A DNA stretch of 8,851 bases, taken from the NCBI GenBank assembly GCA_016928455.1, contig JAFGKP010000053.1:1-8851 (forward strand), given 5' to 3'. Source of the DNA: Methanomicrobia archaeon (GTDB lineage Archaea; Halobacteriota; Syntropharchaeia; Alkanophagales; Methanospirareceae). Below are positions 1 through 6,857 of the stretch, in pieces (the first letter of the stretch is position 1; every line of letters begins with the position of its first letter). Position numbers and translations under genes: made by a program. The notes below the pieces were generated by a model. That model was not told the DNA's origin. It saw nothing but the letters and a program-made list of their open reading frames with translations, and ran no database searches.

Positions 1-504
1 CTTCAGGTTCGGCGAGGTGACGACCACCGCGGCCGATTCGTACCCTCCGAGCCATTCACGATGTGAGATCTCGCGGAATTCCCACCAATCCCCGACCGTG
101 TTACCGTTCCGGCCCCACTCGGTGCTATGAAAGGTGAGCGCGTAGGGCACGCCGTGTTTCCACTTCAGCTCGTTCAATGTGAGCACAGGATGCCAATCAT
201 GGCCGTGAAGAACATCAAATCGTCCGAAAAGCTGCTGCACCGCGTCGAACCGGGACACCATCGCCGCACACATACGATCCATCTGCGCGACAACGCCCCC
301 TGATTGATCATGCGGGCACCGCTGGTAATGCACACCGTTGATCTCGTCGTACTCGCTCCGACCCCCGATTCGGGTAAAGACGTGCACCTCGTGACCGCGG
401 GCTACCAGTGATTCCGCAAGCTCAGAGACATGCGGCGCGATCCCGCCCACCCTCACGGAATATAAGCTCTCCCAGGAGAACATCCCGATACGCAGTGATT
501 CCAT
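1..504 (-). CDS. GT4-type glycosyltransferase (starch/glycogen synthase-like), N-terminal part, cut by window edge
   Basis: Reading the minus strand from the ATG at 504 gives 168 uninterrupted codons to base 1, so the C-terminal half lies outside the window. Visible features are those of the N-terminal Rossmann domain of a GT-B retaining glycosyltransferase: the VGG loop that binds the sugar nucleotide (residues 19-21, VGGIAPH), an ARGHEVHVFT strand-helix end (35-44), HGHDW (100-104) and FHSTEWGR (125-132). The last two also occur, nearly unchanged, in the complete glycosyltransferase at 6961-8220, so the two are paralogs. The start is supported by a GGAGGT ribosome binding site (complement of 517-522), 12 bases before the ATG. 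It is transcribed divergently from the GT3 glycogen synthase, which suggests a role in alpha-glucan synthesis, but GT4 members also make other glycans. Donor and acceptor cannot be told from the N-terminal half. Confidence 0.88.
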   Translation of the reverse strand, partial: MESLRIGMFSWESLYSVRVGGIAPHVSELAESLVARGHEVHVFTRIGGRSEYDEINGVHYQRCPHDQSGGVVAQMDRMCAAMVSRFDAVQQLFGRFDVLHGHDWHPVLTLNELKWKHGVPYALTFHSTEWGRNGNTVGDWWEFREISHREWLGGYESAAVVVTSPNLK

Positions 505-516
505 TTCTGCTGACCG

Positions 517-522
517 ACCTCC
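517..522 (-). promoter_or_regulatory. Ribosome binding site of the minus-strand GT4 gene
   Basis: The complement reads GGAGGT, a six-base match to the archaeal anti-Shine-Dalgarno sequence. The 12-base gap to the ATG at 504 is longer than usual, but no nearer in-frame start exists. A T-rich stretch further upstream (complement of 561-568) could be the TATA box, but it is weak. A small perfect hairpin, CTTCC-TCT-GGAAG (532-544), lies in the presumed leader. Confidence 0.6.
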
Positions 523-579
523 GAGCACCCACTTCCTCTGGAAGCGGAATGAGTAAATGGTAAAAAATGCGCACCCAAG

Positions 580-588
580 TTATAAATA
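580..588 (+). promoter_or_regulatory. TATA box of the GT3 glycogen synthase operon
   Basis: TTATAAATA is a near-ideal archaeal TATA box, centred about 36 bases before the ATG at 620. Transcription would start near 608-612, leaving a leader of only about ten bases. This fits the absence of a good Shine-Dalgarno sequence before that ATG. The inverted repeat at 585-605 overlaps its downstream edge. Confidence 0.7.
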
Positions 589-619
589 CTTAAAACGGGA
601 GTATTAAAAGGGATAGTGC

Positions 620-2584
620 ATGACTTCAACGACGCGCCGCGAGACTGATGGATTACTGGTGGTAGAAGTATCTAACGAGGTCTGTAACAAAGTAGGTGGC
701 ATTTACGGGGTGCTCGCGTCGAAAGCGGCCGTGATGCAGGCGCGATTCCCGAACTATCTCGCCATTGGCCTGTACAATCATGCGACCTCGCCGCCCGATC
801 TCGAGGAGCAGCGACCACCTGTCGAGCTGGAAGCTATTTTTAACCGCTTTGCAACCGAAGGGATCAGGGCTTACTATGGGCAGTGGAAGGGTGGACGGTG
901 TGTGCCCTGTATACTCCTGGACGCGCATGAGTATATGAACCGAACGGCCGCGGATGAGAGCTACAACCGACTGGTTCTGGGTGTCGAGTCAACCGACCAA
1001 AATCGGATGGATACCATGGTGCACCTGATAAAGCGTCGTAATTGGGAGCTCTTTCAGATAGACAGTTATACGAGCGATTATTTTTATGACGAGGCGATAA
1101 CGTGGTCAGAAATGGCCGGCAGGCTGATTGAGCTGCTCATGGGCACTGCACTGTACCGAGATAAGCAGGCGGTGGTCATCGCGCACGAATGGCTCTCTGC
1201 CGGTGTTATCTTCAGGAAGAAGGTGTTTAATCTGCCGTATCGTACCATCTTCGTCACGCATGCGACCACGCACGGTCGGGTAGACAGCGCCCGAGGCGAG
1301 AGTGTGGTTATGAAGATACGCGCAGAGGCCCGAGAGCATTCCCAGGAGACGACCGTGAGCGCGTACGAGCGGGGCGTGCAGGCGACGCACTTCACGGAAG
1401 TTGCCGCCGCGGAGATCTCTGACCTCTTTGCCACGGTCTCGCACTCAGTGGCGTACGAAGCGGCGTACTACCTTGGTAAAGCGCCGGATATCGTACTGAC
1501 CAACGGTATTCAACTGCCTGAAGGTCGGGACTTCAATGATATTCGGAAGGTTCATGCGGTGCATAAGAAGACCATCCATGAATTCATGCGGGTGATGCTC
1601 TCGCCACATTACACGATCGGGAAGCAGGAGAGCTTGATCGTGATGACCTCGGGGCGGTACGAGTTCGTGAACAAGGGCTTTGACCTCTTCATCAGTGCGA
1701 TGGCGAAGTTGAATGAGGCGCTTCGAGATCGTGCGGACACGAAGCAGGTCTACGCCTTTATGCTCGTGCCCACACGGACGACGGGGCTCAACGAAGCGGT
1801 ACTGCGAACGAAGATGCAGTATCGGAGAATCAGGAGCATGCTCGAGCCGGTTTCTGACTATCTCGCCGAGCTGCTGACGCAGGCGGTTTCACAGAACGAG
1901 CGGAGGATCCTGGATACCAGCTTGGCGAAGCTGATCAAGGAGAATATAACGATGGCAGCGATCTTGAACGATGCCTTTGAGATCCCGGAGATCCGTGCAA
2001 GGAGCGAGTATCCACCACTGGCAACGCATGACTACGCGTACGACAAGGACCCTATTCTTGATCTCTGCTGGCAGTTGGGCTTGCGGAACCGGGCGGAGGA
2101 TCGGGTGAAGATGATCATCGTCCCGTCGTATCTCAGTGCGAGCCAGCTGCCGCTGTATCTGAACTATTTCGACTTTGTTAACGGCTGCGACATCGGCGTC
2201 TTCCCCAGCCGGTACGAGCCCTTTGGCTTGACCCCGATTGAAGCAGCCGCGCAGGGCTGTGTCGCGGTAACGAGCGATTTCTCGGGTCTGGGTGAGGAGC
2301 TGAAATCAATGGGTCGCGGTGATGAGAAGGACGGTATCTATGTGCTGCCCATGAAGGATAAGCGCGCTGATGAGATTGCCGAGCAGTTGAAGGACTACCT
2401 CTTGATGGCGTGGGATCTGGAATATGACGAGCTCATAGCGTTGAAACGGCGCGCATATCAGTTGGCTGAGAGCTTCTCATGGTCCAATAAGATCGAGAAT
2501 TATGTCGATGCAGTGGAGAATGTGGCGTATGGACAGATCAAGCTCGACCAGCTCGAAGGGCTCATAAGCCATGGCACCCTTTAA
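620..2584 (+). CDS. Glycogen synthase, GT3 family (eukaryotic-type)
   Basis: This 654-residue cytoplasmic enzyme should add glucose from a nucleotide sugar (UDP-glucose in known GT3 enzymes) to the non-reducing ends of an alpha-1,4-glucan. It follows the GYS/Gsy2 pattern along its whole length: NEVCNKVGGIY (residues 19-29, donor-binding loop), AHEWLSAG (188-195), THATTHGR (213-220), YERG (249-252) leading to an AAAEISDLFATVS segment, a PDIVLTNG segment, GRYEFVNKG (345-353), and the GT-B signature EPFGLTPIE with its paired glutamates at 533 and 541. The length is somewhat below yeast Gsy2 (about 705), and the C-terminal arginine-rich and phosphorylated segments of the eukaryotic enzymes are not evident, so control by glucose-6-phosphate or kinases is unlikely. 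It heads an operon: the next gene begins before this one ends. GT3 is unusual in archaea, where GT5/GT4-type synthases are better known. Confidence 0.93.
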   Translation: MTSTTRRETDGLLVVEVSNEVCNKVGGIYGVLASKAAVMQARFPNYLAIGLYNHATSPPDLEEQRPPVELEAIFNRFATEGIRAYYGQWKGGRCVPCILLDAHEYMNRTAADESYNRLVLGVESTDQNRMDTMVHLIKRRNWELFQIDSYTSDYFYDEAITWSEMAGRLIELLMGTALYRDKQAVVIAHEWLSAGVIFRKKVFNLPYRTIFVTHATTHGRVDSARGESVVMKIRAEAREHSQETTVSAYERGVQATHFTEVAAAEISDLFATVSHSVAYEAAYYLGKAPDIVLTNGIQLPEGRDFNDIRKVHAVHKKTIHEFMRVMLSPHYTIGKQESLIVMTSGRYEFVNKGFDLFISAMAKLNEALRDRADTKQVYAFMLVPTRTTGLNEAVLRTKMQYRRIRSMLEPVSDYLAELLTQAVSQNERRILDTSLAKLIKENITMAAILNDAFEIPEIRARSEYPPLATHDYAYDKDPILDLCWQLGLRNRAEDRVKMIIVPSYLSASQLPLYLNYFDFVNGCDIGVFPSRYEPFGLTPIEAAAQGCVAVTSDFSGLGEELKSMGRGDEKDGIYVLPMKDKRADEIAEQLKDYLLMAWDLEYDELIALKRRAYQLAESFSWSNKIENYVDAVENVAYGQIKLDQLEGLISHGTL

Positions 2585-3902
2585 CGAGAGTATGGAGATC
2601 GCGAACCTCCGCTGCTTTATTCCCGTCGGCGGCCAGGCCAAGCGGTTACGGCCACTGACAAATGACATTTCAAAGCCCTGTGTCAGGTTCCTGAATCGCC
2701 CGTTGCTGGAGTTCCCGATGGCCACGCTCGCTGAGCAGGGCGTGCGGAACTTCATCTTCGGCGAAGGCGGGTACACCAACTACACGAACCTCTTCGATCA
2801 GTATGGCGAGGGCATCGGATTCTCTGCCAAGTACCAGATCCAACCGCGGGTGCACATCAAGCACCAGCCCAATCTGGATGACAAGGGCAGCGCGGATTCC
2901 TACCGGCTTAATGTCGAGTACTACGACGTCCAAAAGCCAGTACTCGTTATTCAGGGCGATAATCTCTTCGACCTCGTGCTTCGCGAGTTCATCCGCGCGC
3001 ACGAAGAGCGGAGCGCGATGATGACCATTGCACTCACGCGAGTCGAGCAGGTGGAGCAATACGGGATCGCGGATTTAGGTCTCGATATGCGTATCAAGCG
3101 TTTCATTGAGAAGCCCGCAGCAGCAGAAGCGCCGAGCAAGCTCGCCAACGCAGGCATTTATCTCCTTTCACCTGAGGTGCGGAAGATCGTGGCTGGTGAG
3201 GCGATCAGGCGGCTCAGAGAAGAGCGGGGCCGGCTCGATTTCGGGTTCGATCTCATCCCGTACCTCGTGGATAACGGCTATCCGGTCTACGGGTACGAGC
3301 TGGCCGTCTGGTACGACCTGGGTAGTCCGGAACGGTATCTGAAGGCGATGCACGACGTGCTCCATGGCGCGCTTAACATCCGCGTTCTGGAGCCGAAGAT
3401 CGCGCCAGATCGAAATGTCTGGGTGCAGGGTTACAGCGAGGATTCGATCAAGCGTCGAGAAGCGATCGTGCAGCAATATCAGGAGCGGAAGTTAGCGATC
3501 GAGGGCGCAGCACTCATCGGGCGGCATACGCGAATCGGCGATTTCTGCACCATTGCTGATTCGAATATCGACAATTTCTGCATACTCGGCGAATCCGTGC
3601 GAGTGGAACGTTCTGCAATCATGGATGCTGCTCGCATCGGAGATAACGCGCGTATTAGCGAGAGCATTGTGGGCCGGAAAGTGCTGGTGGATTCGACGCC
3701 AGAGCACCCCACGAGCATCGAGTCAAACTCGGTGATCGGCAATGCGGTCACCATAGGCGCTGGCTGCTCGCTTGTCCAAACTCGAGTCAACCCAGGATTG
3801 ACGATCCCACCGGGCTTACGGTACTCCGACGCCTTCCTTGTCACGGCCGAGGATGTCATCACGCTCGCGCAGCGCGGAGCCACCGAGCAGGGTATAAGCT
3901 AA
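2571..3902 (+). CDS. Sugar-1-phosphate nucleotidyltransferase with C-terminal left-handed beta-helix (GlgC-like)
   Basis: This 443-residue enzyme should join a sugar-1-phosphate to NTP, giving NDP-sugar and pyrophosphate. The N-terminal nucleotidyltransferase domain has the variant signature GGQAKRLRPLT (20-30), SKP (34-36), the metal-binding aspartate in IQGDNLFD (127-134), NAGIYLLSPEV and, near residue 250, VWYDLGSPERYL. Residues from about 305 to 430 are hexapeptide-type repeats (IGRHTRIGDFCTIADSNI and similar) forming a left-handed beta-helix, as in GlgC and related pyrophosphorylases. Its start overlaps the glycogen synthase by 14 bases, so the two are probably translationally coupled and this enzyme likely supplies that synthase's donor. 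An in-frame ATG at 2592 (residue 8) is an equally plausible start. Base and sugar specificity cannot be read: UTP/glucose is inferred from context, and dTDP-glucose or GDP-mannose enzymes share the same plan. Confidence 0.85.
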   Translation: MAPFNESMEIANLRCFIPVGGQAKRLRPLTNDISKPCVRFLNRPLLEFPMATLAEQGVRNFIFGEGGYTNYTNLFDQYGEGIGFSAKYQIQPRVHIKHQPNLDDKGSADSYRLNVEYYDVQKPVLVIQGDNLFDLVLREFIRAHEERSAMMTIALTRVEQVEQYGIADLGLDMRIKRFIEKPAAAEAPSKLANAGIYLLSPEVRKIVAGEAIRRLREERGRLDFGFDLIPYLVDNGYPVYGYELAVWYDLGSPERYLKAMHDVLHGALNIRVLEPKIAPDRNVWVQGYSEDSIKRREAIVQQYQERKLAIEGAALIGRHTRIGDFCTIADSNIDNFCILGESVRVERSAIMDAARIGDNARISESIVGRKVLVDSTPEHPTSIESNSVIGNAVTIGAGCSLVQTRVNPGLTIPPGLRYSDAFLVTAEDVITLAQRGATEQGIS

Positions 3903-4936
3903 TACTGCATGATCGCGTCCGCGAGTTTAAAGGGGTCGGAGGCGATAACGGTGGCCGCATAGAGTTCCATAGCGCCGATATCCGAATTCCTGTCCGCCAG
4001 CGAGCCGCGATCTACGAGCCGGACGATGTGCCGGCCATCCAGTTGGAAGATCGCTAGGTTGAACGACTGCACCCCGAGCTTGAGATAGCGCTGGAGAACA
4101 GCATAGAGGGTCTCTGCCATCTCCTCACTCCGCGCCGCGCTGCTCACGATGACGAGCTCCTTCTCCTTTACCGGAGTAAGGTAGCAGAGAATAGTTTCGC
4201 GCCCCTCCTGTCGAGCCAGGCCTACGTGCTCGTGCACCGCGATCAGATCCGCGAGATAATCGCCGTTGAACGAGCGGTCATAGGTCCCGATCGCCGCTTC
4301 AAGCGCGGCTAATCTCCCATAACGCTCGCTCGCGGCCATGAGCTGCATATGACCATGGATAATGGACGCGCCGCCTCTCCAGAGACAGTTCCAGAGGAAG
4401 AACTTGTGGAGCGCGGGACCGGAATGATACCGGACGACCGCTTCGAACCACCGCTCTGCGGTGCTCAGATAATCCGCAAGCCACTCCTTCTGGATGATCA
4501 GTGGATTGTGCTCCTTGAAGATGACCAGGCTGTGAAGCGCGTCATATTTCGCGATATTGCCAGCGGTGACGCAATAGTTGCCCGTGATCCTGCCGAACGC
4601 ATCGGTGGGCGTGCTCGTCTCGGGCCGGCAGAAGAGGCAGTGCTCTTTCTCATCCAGTTCAGTCAGGTGCACCGGTGATCGTGCCTCAATCGGACGTTCG
4701 GTTCGTAGCTGGTTGAATAAGCTGTGCTCACCCGTGAACCGGTTCTTGATAGAGACGATTCGCTGTGCCTCGACTCGCTCGATTGCGCCAAACCGCGCGT
4801 TCACCCACGGCACCATCTCCGCAGGGATCTTCAACGTGCCCGTTGCGAGCTCGAGACGATAAAACCGGTCGAACAACGCCCGAGCATCGTGTGGAAGCGT
4901 GGCAACGAGTTCCTCGAGGTCTGTTATCTGGCTCAT
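3899..4936 (-). CDS. GalT-like nucleotidyltransferase of the HIT superfamily
   Basis: This 345-residue protein resembles galactose-1-phosphate uridylyltransferases, which move a nucleotide onto or off a hexose phosphate through a histidine intermediate. The key block is a GGAS-IIHGHMQ segment. H194, H196 and Q198 match the HPHxQ active site except that glycine replaces proline; H196 would be the nucleophile. EHCLFC carries a CxxC pair (C100, C103) like the zinc site of GalT, and HSLVIFKEHNPL fits the N-terminal half of the fold. It is near the usual GalT length (about 350). The ATG is preceded by GGAG (complement of 4941-4944) four bases away. The gene converges on the pyrophosphorylase, the stop codons overlapping, and diverges from the GH57 gene. 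True GalT activity, ADP-glucose or UDP-glucose phosphorylase activity, or another sugar-nucleotide exchange are all possible. Confidence 0.85.
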   Translation of the reverse strand: MSQITDLEELVATLPHDARALFDRFYRLELATGTLKIPAEMVPWVNARFGAIERVEAQRIVSIKNRFTGEHSLFNQLRTERPIEARSPVHLTELDEKEHCLFCRPETSTPTDAFGRITGNYCVTAGNIAKYDALHSLVIFKEHNPLIIQKEWLADYLSTAERWFEAVVRYHSGPALHKFFLWNCLWRGGASIIHGHMQLMAASERYGRLAALEAAIGTYDRSFNGDYLADLIAVHEHVGLARQEGRETILCYLTPVKEKELVIVSSAARSEEMAETLYAVLQRYLKLGVQSFNLAIFQLDGRHIVRLVDRGSLADRNSDIGAMELYAATVIASDPFKLADAIMQY

Positions 4937-5023
4937 GGGTCTCCATCCCGGAACGAAGGTTATTTAACCATGGTATTCCGATTATGTAAAAAGATCTTAC
5001 GATCGTCATCCGGTGTTCGTGCT
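4937..5023. promoter_or_regulatory. Divergent promoter region between the GalT-like and GH57 genes
   Basis: This 87-base gap carries two AT-rich elements that could act as TATA boxes in either direction: TTATTTAA (4960-4967) and TTATGTAAAAA (4982-4992). The first sits inside a dyad, GGTTA-TT-TAACC (4958-4969), which overlaps a second palindrome, ACCATGGT (4967-4974). For the GH57 gene, transcription from the second element would start near 5012. For the GalT-like gene, the first would give an almost leaderless transcript and the second a leader of about 25 bases that keeps its GGAG site. The dyads are candidate operators for joint control. Confidence 0.55.
5012..5015 (+). promoter_or_regulatory. 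Ribosome binding site deciding the GH57 start
   Basis: GGTG, part of the GGAGGTGAT consensus, lies eight bases before the ATG at 5024. The reading frame is open further upstream (ATG at 4970 and 4724), but those extensions overlap the GalT-like gene or its promoter and do not resemble a GH57 N-terminus. Confidence 0.55.
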
Positions 5024-6532
5024 ATGGAGAAGAAGAGTATCTGTCTCGGCTTTGAGGTGCATCAACCGTTCCGACTGCGGAACGACTACTTCTGGAGCAA
5101 GCGCATGTATAAACGCGGGCTGCGTGCAGAAGACCTCTTCTCTTACTACTTCGATGATACGGCGAACCGGGAGATCTTTGCGAAGGTGGCGCGGAAGTGC
5201 TATCAACCCACGAACGAGCTGCTGCTGCAGCTGCTCGATGAGCACGAGGATTTCAAAGTGACGTTTAGCATCACGGGCGTCTTCCTCGAGCAGTGTGAAG
5301 CGTATGGGTACGATGAACTCGTGGAGGACTTCAGGGCTCTGGCCGCGACCGGTCGCGTGGAGTTTTTGGATCAGACGTACTTTCATTCGCTCGTGGGGCT
5401 CTATGATAACGAAGGCGAATTCCTCGAGCAAGTACGGCTGCATCGTGAGTTGATGCGGGATCGAATCGGCGTTCTGCCCACTTTCTTCGAGAATACCGAG
5501 TTGCTCTATAATAACCGAATCGCGAAGCTCGTGGAGGATCTCGGGTATTCGGGTATTCTGACCGAGGGGGTTGAGCGCGTCCTCGATGGCCGCTCACCGA
5601 ATTATGTATACGCACCCGTTGGCTGTAAGAAGCTCAAAGTGCTCCTGCGGCACTACCAGTTGACGGACGACATCGGGTTCCGCTTCTCTTCGAAGCAGTG
5701 GGAGGAGCATCCGCTGACCGCTTCGAAGTACGCCACCTGGCTCAACGCGACACCGGGGCAGTGTATCAACCTCTTCATGGATTACGAGACCTTCGGCGAG
5801 CATCATTGGGCGGACACGGGCATCTTCGCATTCCTCCAGGACTTCCCGCGGCAGGTGTTAGCCTACGAGCTGGCATTCGCCACACCGTCCGAGATCGTTG
5901 CTCGGTACCCAGCGGCTGACATGATCGACGTGCGCAATCTGGAGACGATCTCGTGGGCGGACCTGGAGAAGGATACCTCGTGCTTCATCGGGAACACGAT
6001 GCAGTGGGCCTGCTTTGACTATCTGCGCTGGCTTGAGCCGTTGGTGAAGGAGTCACGAGATGCGGCCCTGGTGAAGCTGTGGCGGTATCTCGGCATCAGC
6101 GACCACCTCTATTACATGTTCACGCTGGGTGGTGCCTCGGGCGACGTGCACAGCTATTTTTCGCATTTTGAGCGGTCTTACGACGCGTTCATTACACTCT
6201 TCTCGATCATTCACGATTTCGATGCGCGCTTGCGCGCGACGATCCAAAAGGGCGAGTATCCGCTCCTATTGCCGGACGGCAGGGCGATCTGGAGCGTGAA
6301 AGGACTCAGTGATTACCTCAGCGATCTAAGCCGTGAGGATGCGACCGCGCTACTTGAGGACTTGAAGCCGGCCGAGCTTGAGCGCTGGATTCGAACGAGC
6401 GTAGGTGACGAAGAGCTAGCGAATGAGCTTCGGGACGTGCGTTCGAGCACGGATCTGGAGGATTATGAGTGGGCGGCGCTTCAAGGGCGGTTACTGGCAT
6501 GCTTGTGTAAGGTGCTCACCACGGAATCGTAG
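5024..6532 (+). CDS. GH57 family glycoside hydrolase, alpha-amylase type
   Basis: This 502-residue enzyme should cleave or rearrange alpha-1,4 (possibly alpha-1,6) glucan bonds in the cytoplasm; no signal peptide is seen. GH57 conserved regions appear in order: HQPFR (13-17), SITGVFLEQ, PTFFENTELLYNN, GILTEGVE with the likely nucleophile E181, MDYETFGEH with the likely acid/base D253, and ISWADLEKDTSCFIGNTMQ. These match the archaeal alpha-amylase group rather than the branching-enzyme group, though activities within GH57 (amylase, 4-alpha-glucanotransferase, branching enzyme, amylopullulanase) are hard to separate by eye. Residues about 420-502 form an acidic, probably helical extension with WIRTSVGDEELANELR (455-470). 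The start at 5024 puts HQP at the usual distance from the N-terminus. It likely serves glycogen trimming or breakdown, opposite to the two synthase genes. Confidence 0.9.
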   Translation: MEKKSICLGFEVHQPFRLRNDYFWSKRMYKRGLRAEDLFSYYFDDTANREIFAKVARKCYQPTNELLLQLLDEHEDFKVTFSITGVFLEQCEAYGYDELVEDFRALAATGRVEFLDQTYFHSLVGLYDNEGEFLEQVRLHRELMRDRIGVLPTFFENTELLYNNRIAKLVEDLGYSGILTEGVERVLDGRSPNYVYAPVGCKKLKVLLRHYQLTDDIGFRFSSKQWEEHPLTASKYATWLNATPGQCINLFMDYETFGEHHWADTGIFAFLQDFPRQVLAYELAFATPSEIVARYPAADMIDVRNLETISWADLEKDTSCFIGNTMQWACFDYLRWLEPLVKESRDAALVKLWRYLGISDHLYYMFTLGGASGDVHSYFSHFERSYDAFITLFSIIHDFDARLRATIQKGEYPLLLPDGRAIWSVKGLSDYLSDLSREDATALLEDLKPAELERWIRTSVGDEELANELRDVRSSTDLEDYEWAALQGRLLACLCKVLTTES

Positions 6533-6598
6533 TACCGCGCCGTGCGCTTTCGCTCATTCGTCACGTCAGGGCTCTATGCATGAACCGGTAGTTCGGGA

Positions 6599-6610
6599 TT
6601 TATTTATATA
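6599..6610 (+). promoter_or_regulatory. TATA box of the winged-helix gene
   Basis: TTTATTTATATA is a strong archaeal TATA-like element about 45 bases before the ATG at 6651, so transcription should start near 6630. A perfect eight-base palindrome, GTCGCGAC (6611-6618), directly follows it and would lie between TATA box and start site, a position where a bound repressor blocks polymerase. The rest of the 118-base gap after the GH57 gene (6533-6598) shows no gene and no clear terminator. Confidence 0.7.
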
Positions 6611-6618
6611 GTCGCGAC
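6611..6618. promoter_or_regulatory. Candidate operator palindrome GTCGCGAC
   Basis: A perfect eight-base palindrome abuts the TATA box of the winged-helix gene. Its place suggests an operator, perhaps for autoregulation by the gene's own product. It is short enough to occur by chance, and no second copy was seen in the other promoter regions here. Confidence 0.3.
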
Positions 6619-6638
6619 AAGAACATCAGGATATACAG

Positions 6639-6645
6639 GGAGTGA
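6639..6645 (+). promoter_or_regulatory. Ribosome binding site of the winged-helix gene
   Basis: GGAGTGA differs from the ideal GGAGGTGA by one missing base and lies five bases before the ATG at 6651. It favours that ATG over the GTG at 6642, which falls inside the site. A second in-frame ATG at 6657 is also possible. Confidence 0.55.
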
Positions 6646-6650
6646 GTGGT

Positions 6651-6854
6651 ATGGTCATGAATGAAGAGATAGGAAGAATTGCGGGTGAGATCTGGCACTT
6701 GCTGACGGAACGGGGCGAGATGAGCCTTTCGGGCGTGGTAATGGCGCTTAACACCGCTCAAAGCACAGCCTACATGGCCCTCGGCTGGCTTGCGCGTGAG
6801 GATAAGCTGGAGTTCGTGAAGAAGCGACGTGGAATAGTCGTGCGCCTGAAATAG
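6651..6854 (+). CDS. Small winged helix-turn-helix protein (DUF2582-like)
   Basis: This 67-residue protein is almost entirely one winged-helix domain. A first helix (EEIGRIAGEIWHLLTERG) is followed by a helix-turn-helix (SLSGVVMALN-TAQSTAYMALGWLARED) and a two-stranded wing (KLEFVKKRRGIVVRLK) with basic residues for DNA contact. The pattern fits the small DUF2582 winged-helix family found in archaea and some bacteria; its function is not established. The second helix is hydrophobic, so dimerisation or a protein-interaction role is also possible. It has its own promoter and lies 106 bases before the glycosyltransferase, with no evident promoter between them, so the two probably share a transcript. 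Local control of the glycan genes is an inference from position only. Confidence 0.82.
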   Translation: MVMNEEIGRIAGEIWHLLTERGEMSLSGVVMALNTAQSTAYMALGWLAREDKLEFVKKRRGIVVRLK

Positions 6855-6857
6855 CGG

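Larger units (their letters stand above)
505..619. promoter_or_regulatory. Divergent intergenic region between two glycan-synthesis genes
   Basis: This 115-base gap separates the minus-strand GT4 gene from the plus-strand GT3 glycogen synthase, so both promoters must lie in or near it. The right half (about 549-610) is much richer in A+T than the flanking genes. It holds the TATA-like element for the plus strand at 580-588, an inverted repeat AATACT/AGTATT (585-590 and 600-605, nine-base spacer), and a T-rich candidate for the minus strand (complement of 561-568). A shared regulator is possible but nothing in the sequence proves one. Confidence 0.6.

Noticed and set aside
4724..5023. A 100-codon N-terminal extension of the GH57 gene
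   Set aside because: It overlaps the GalT-like gene and its promoter, reads as basic low-complexity protein, and would displace the HQP motif from its normal place near the N-terminus.
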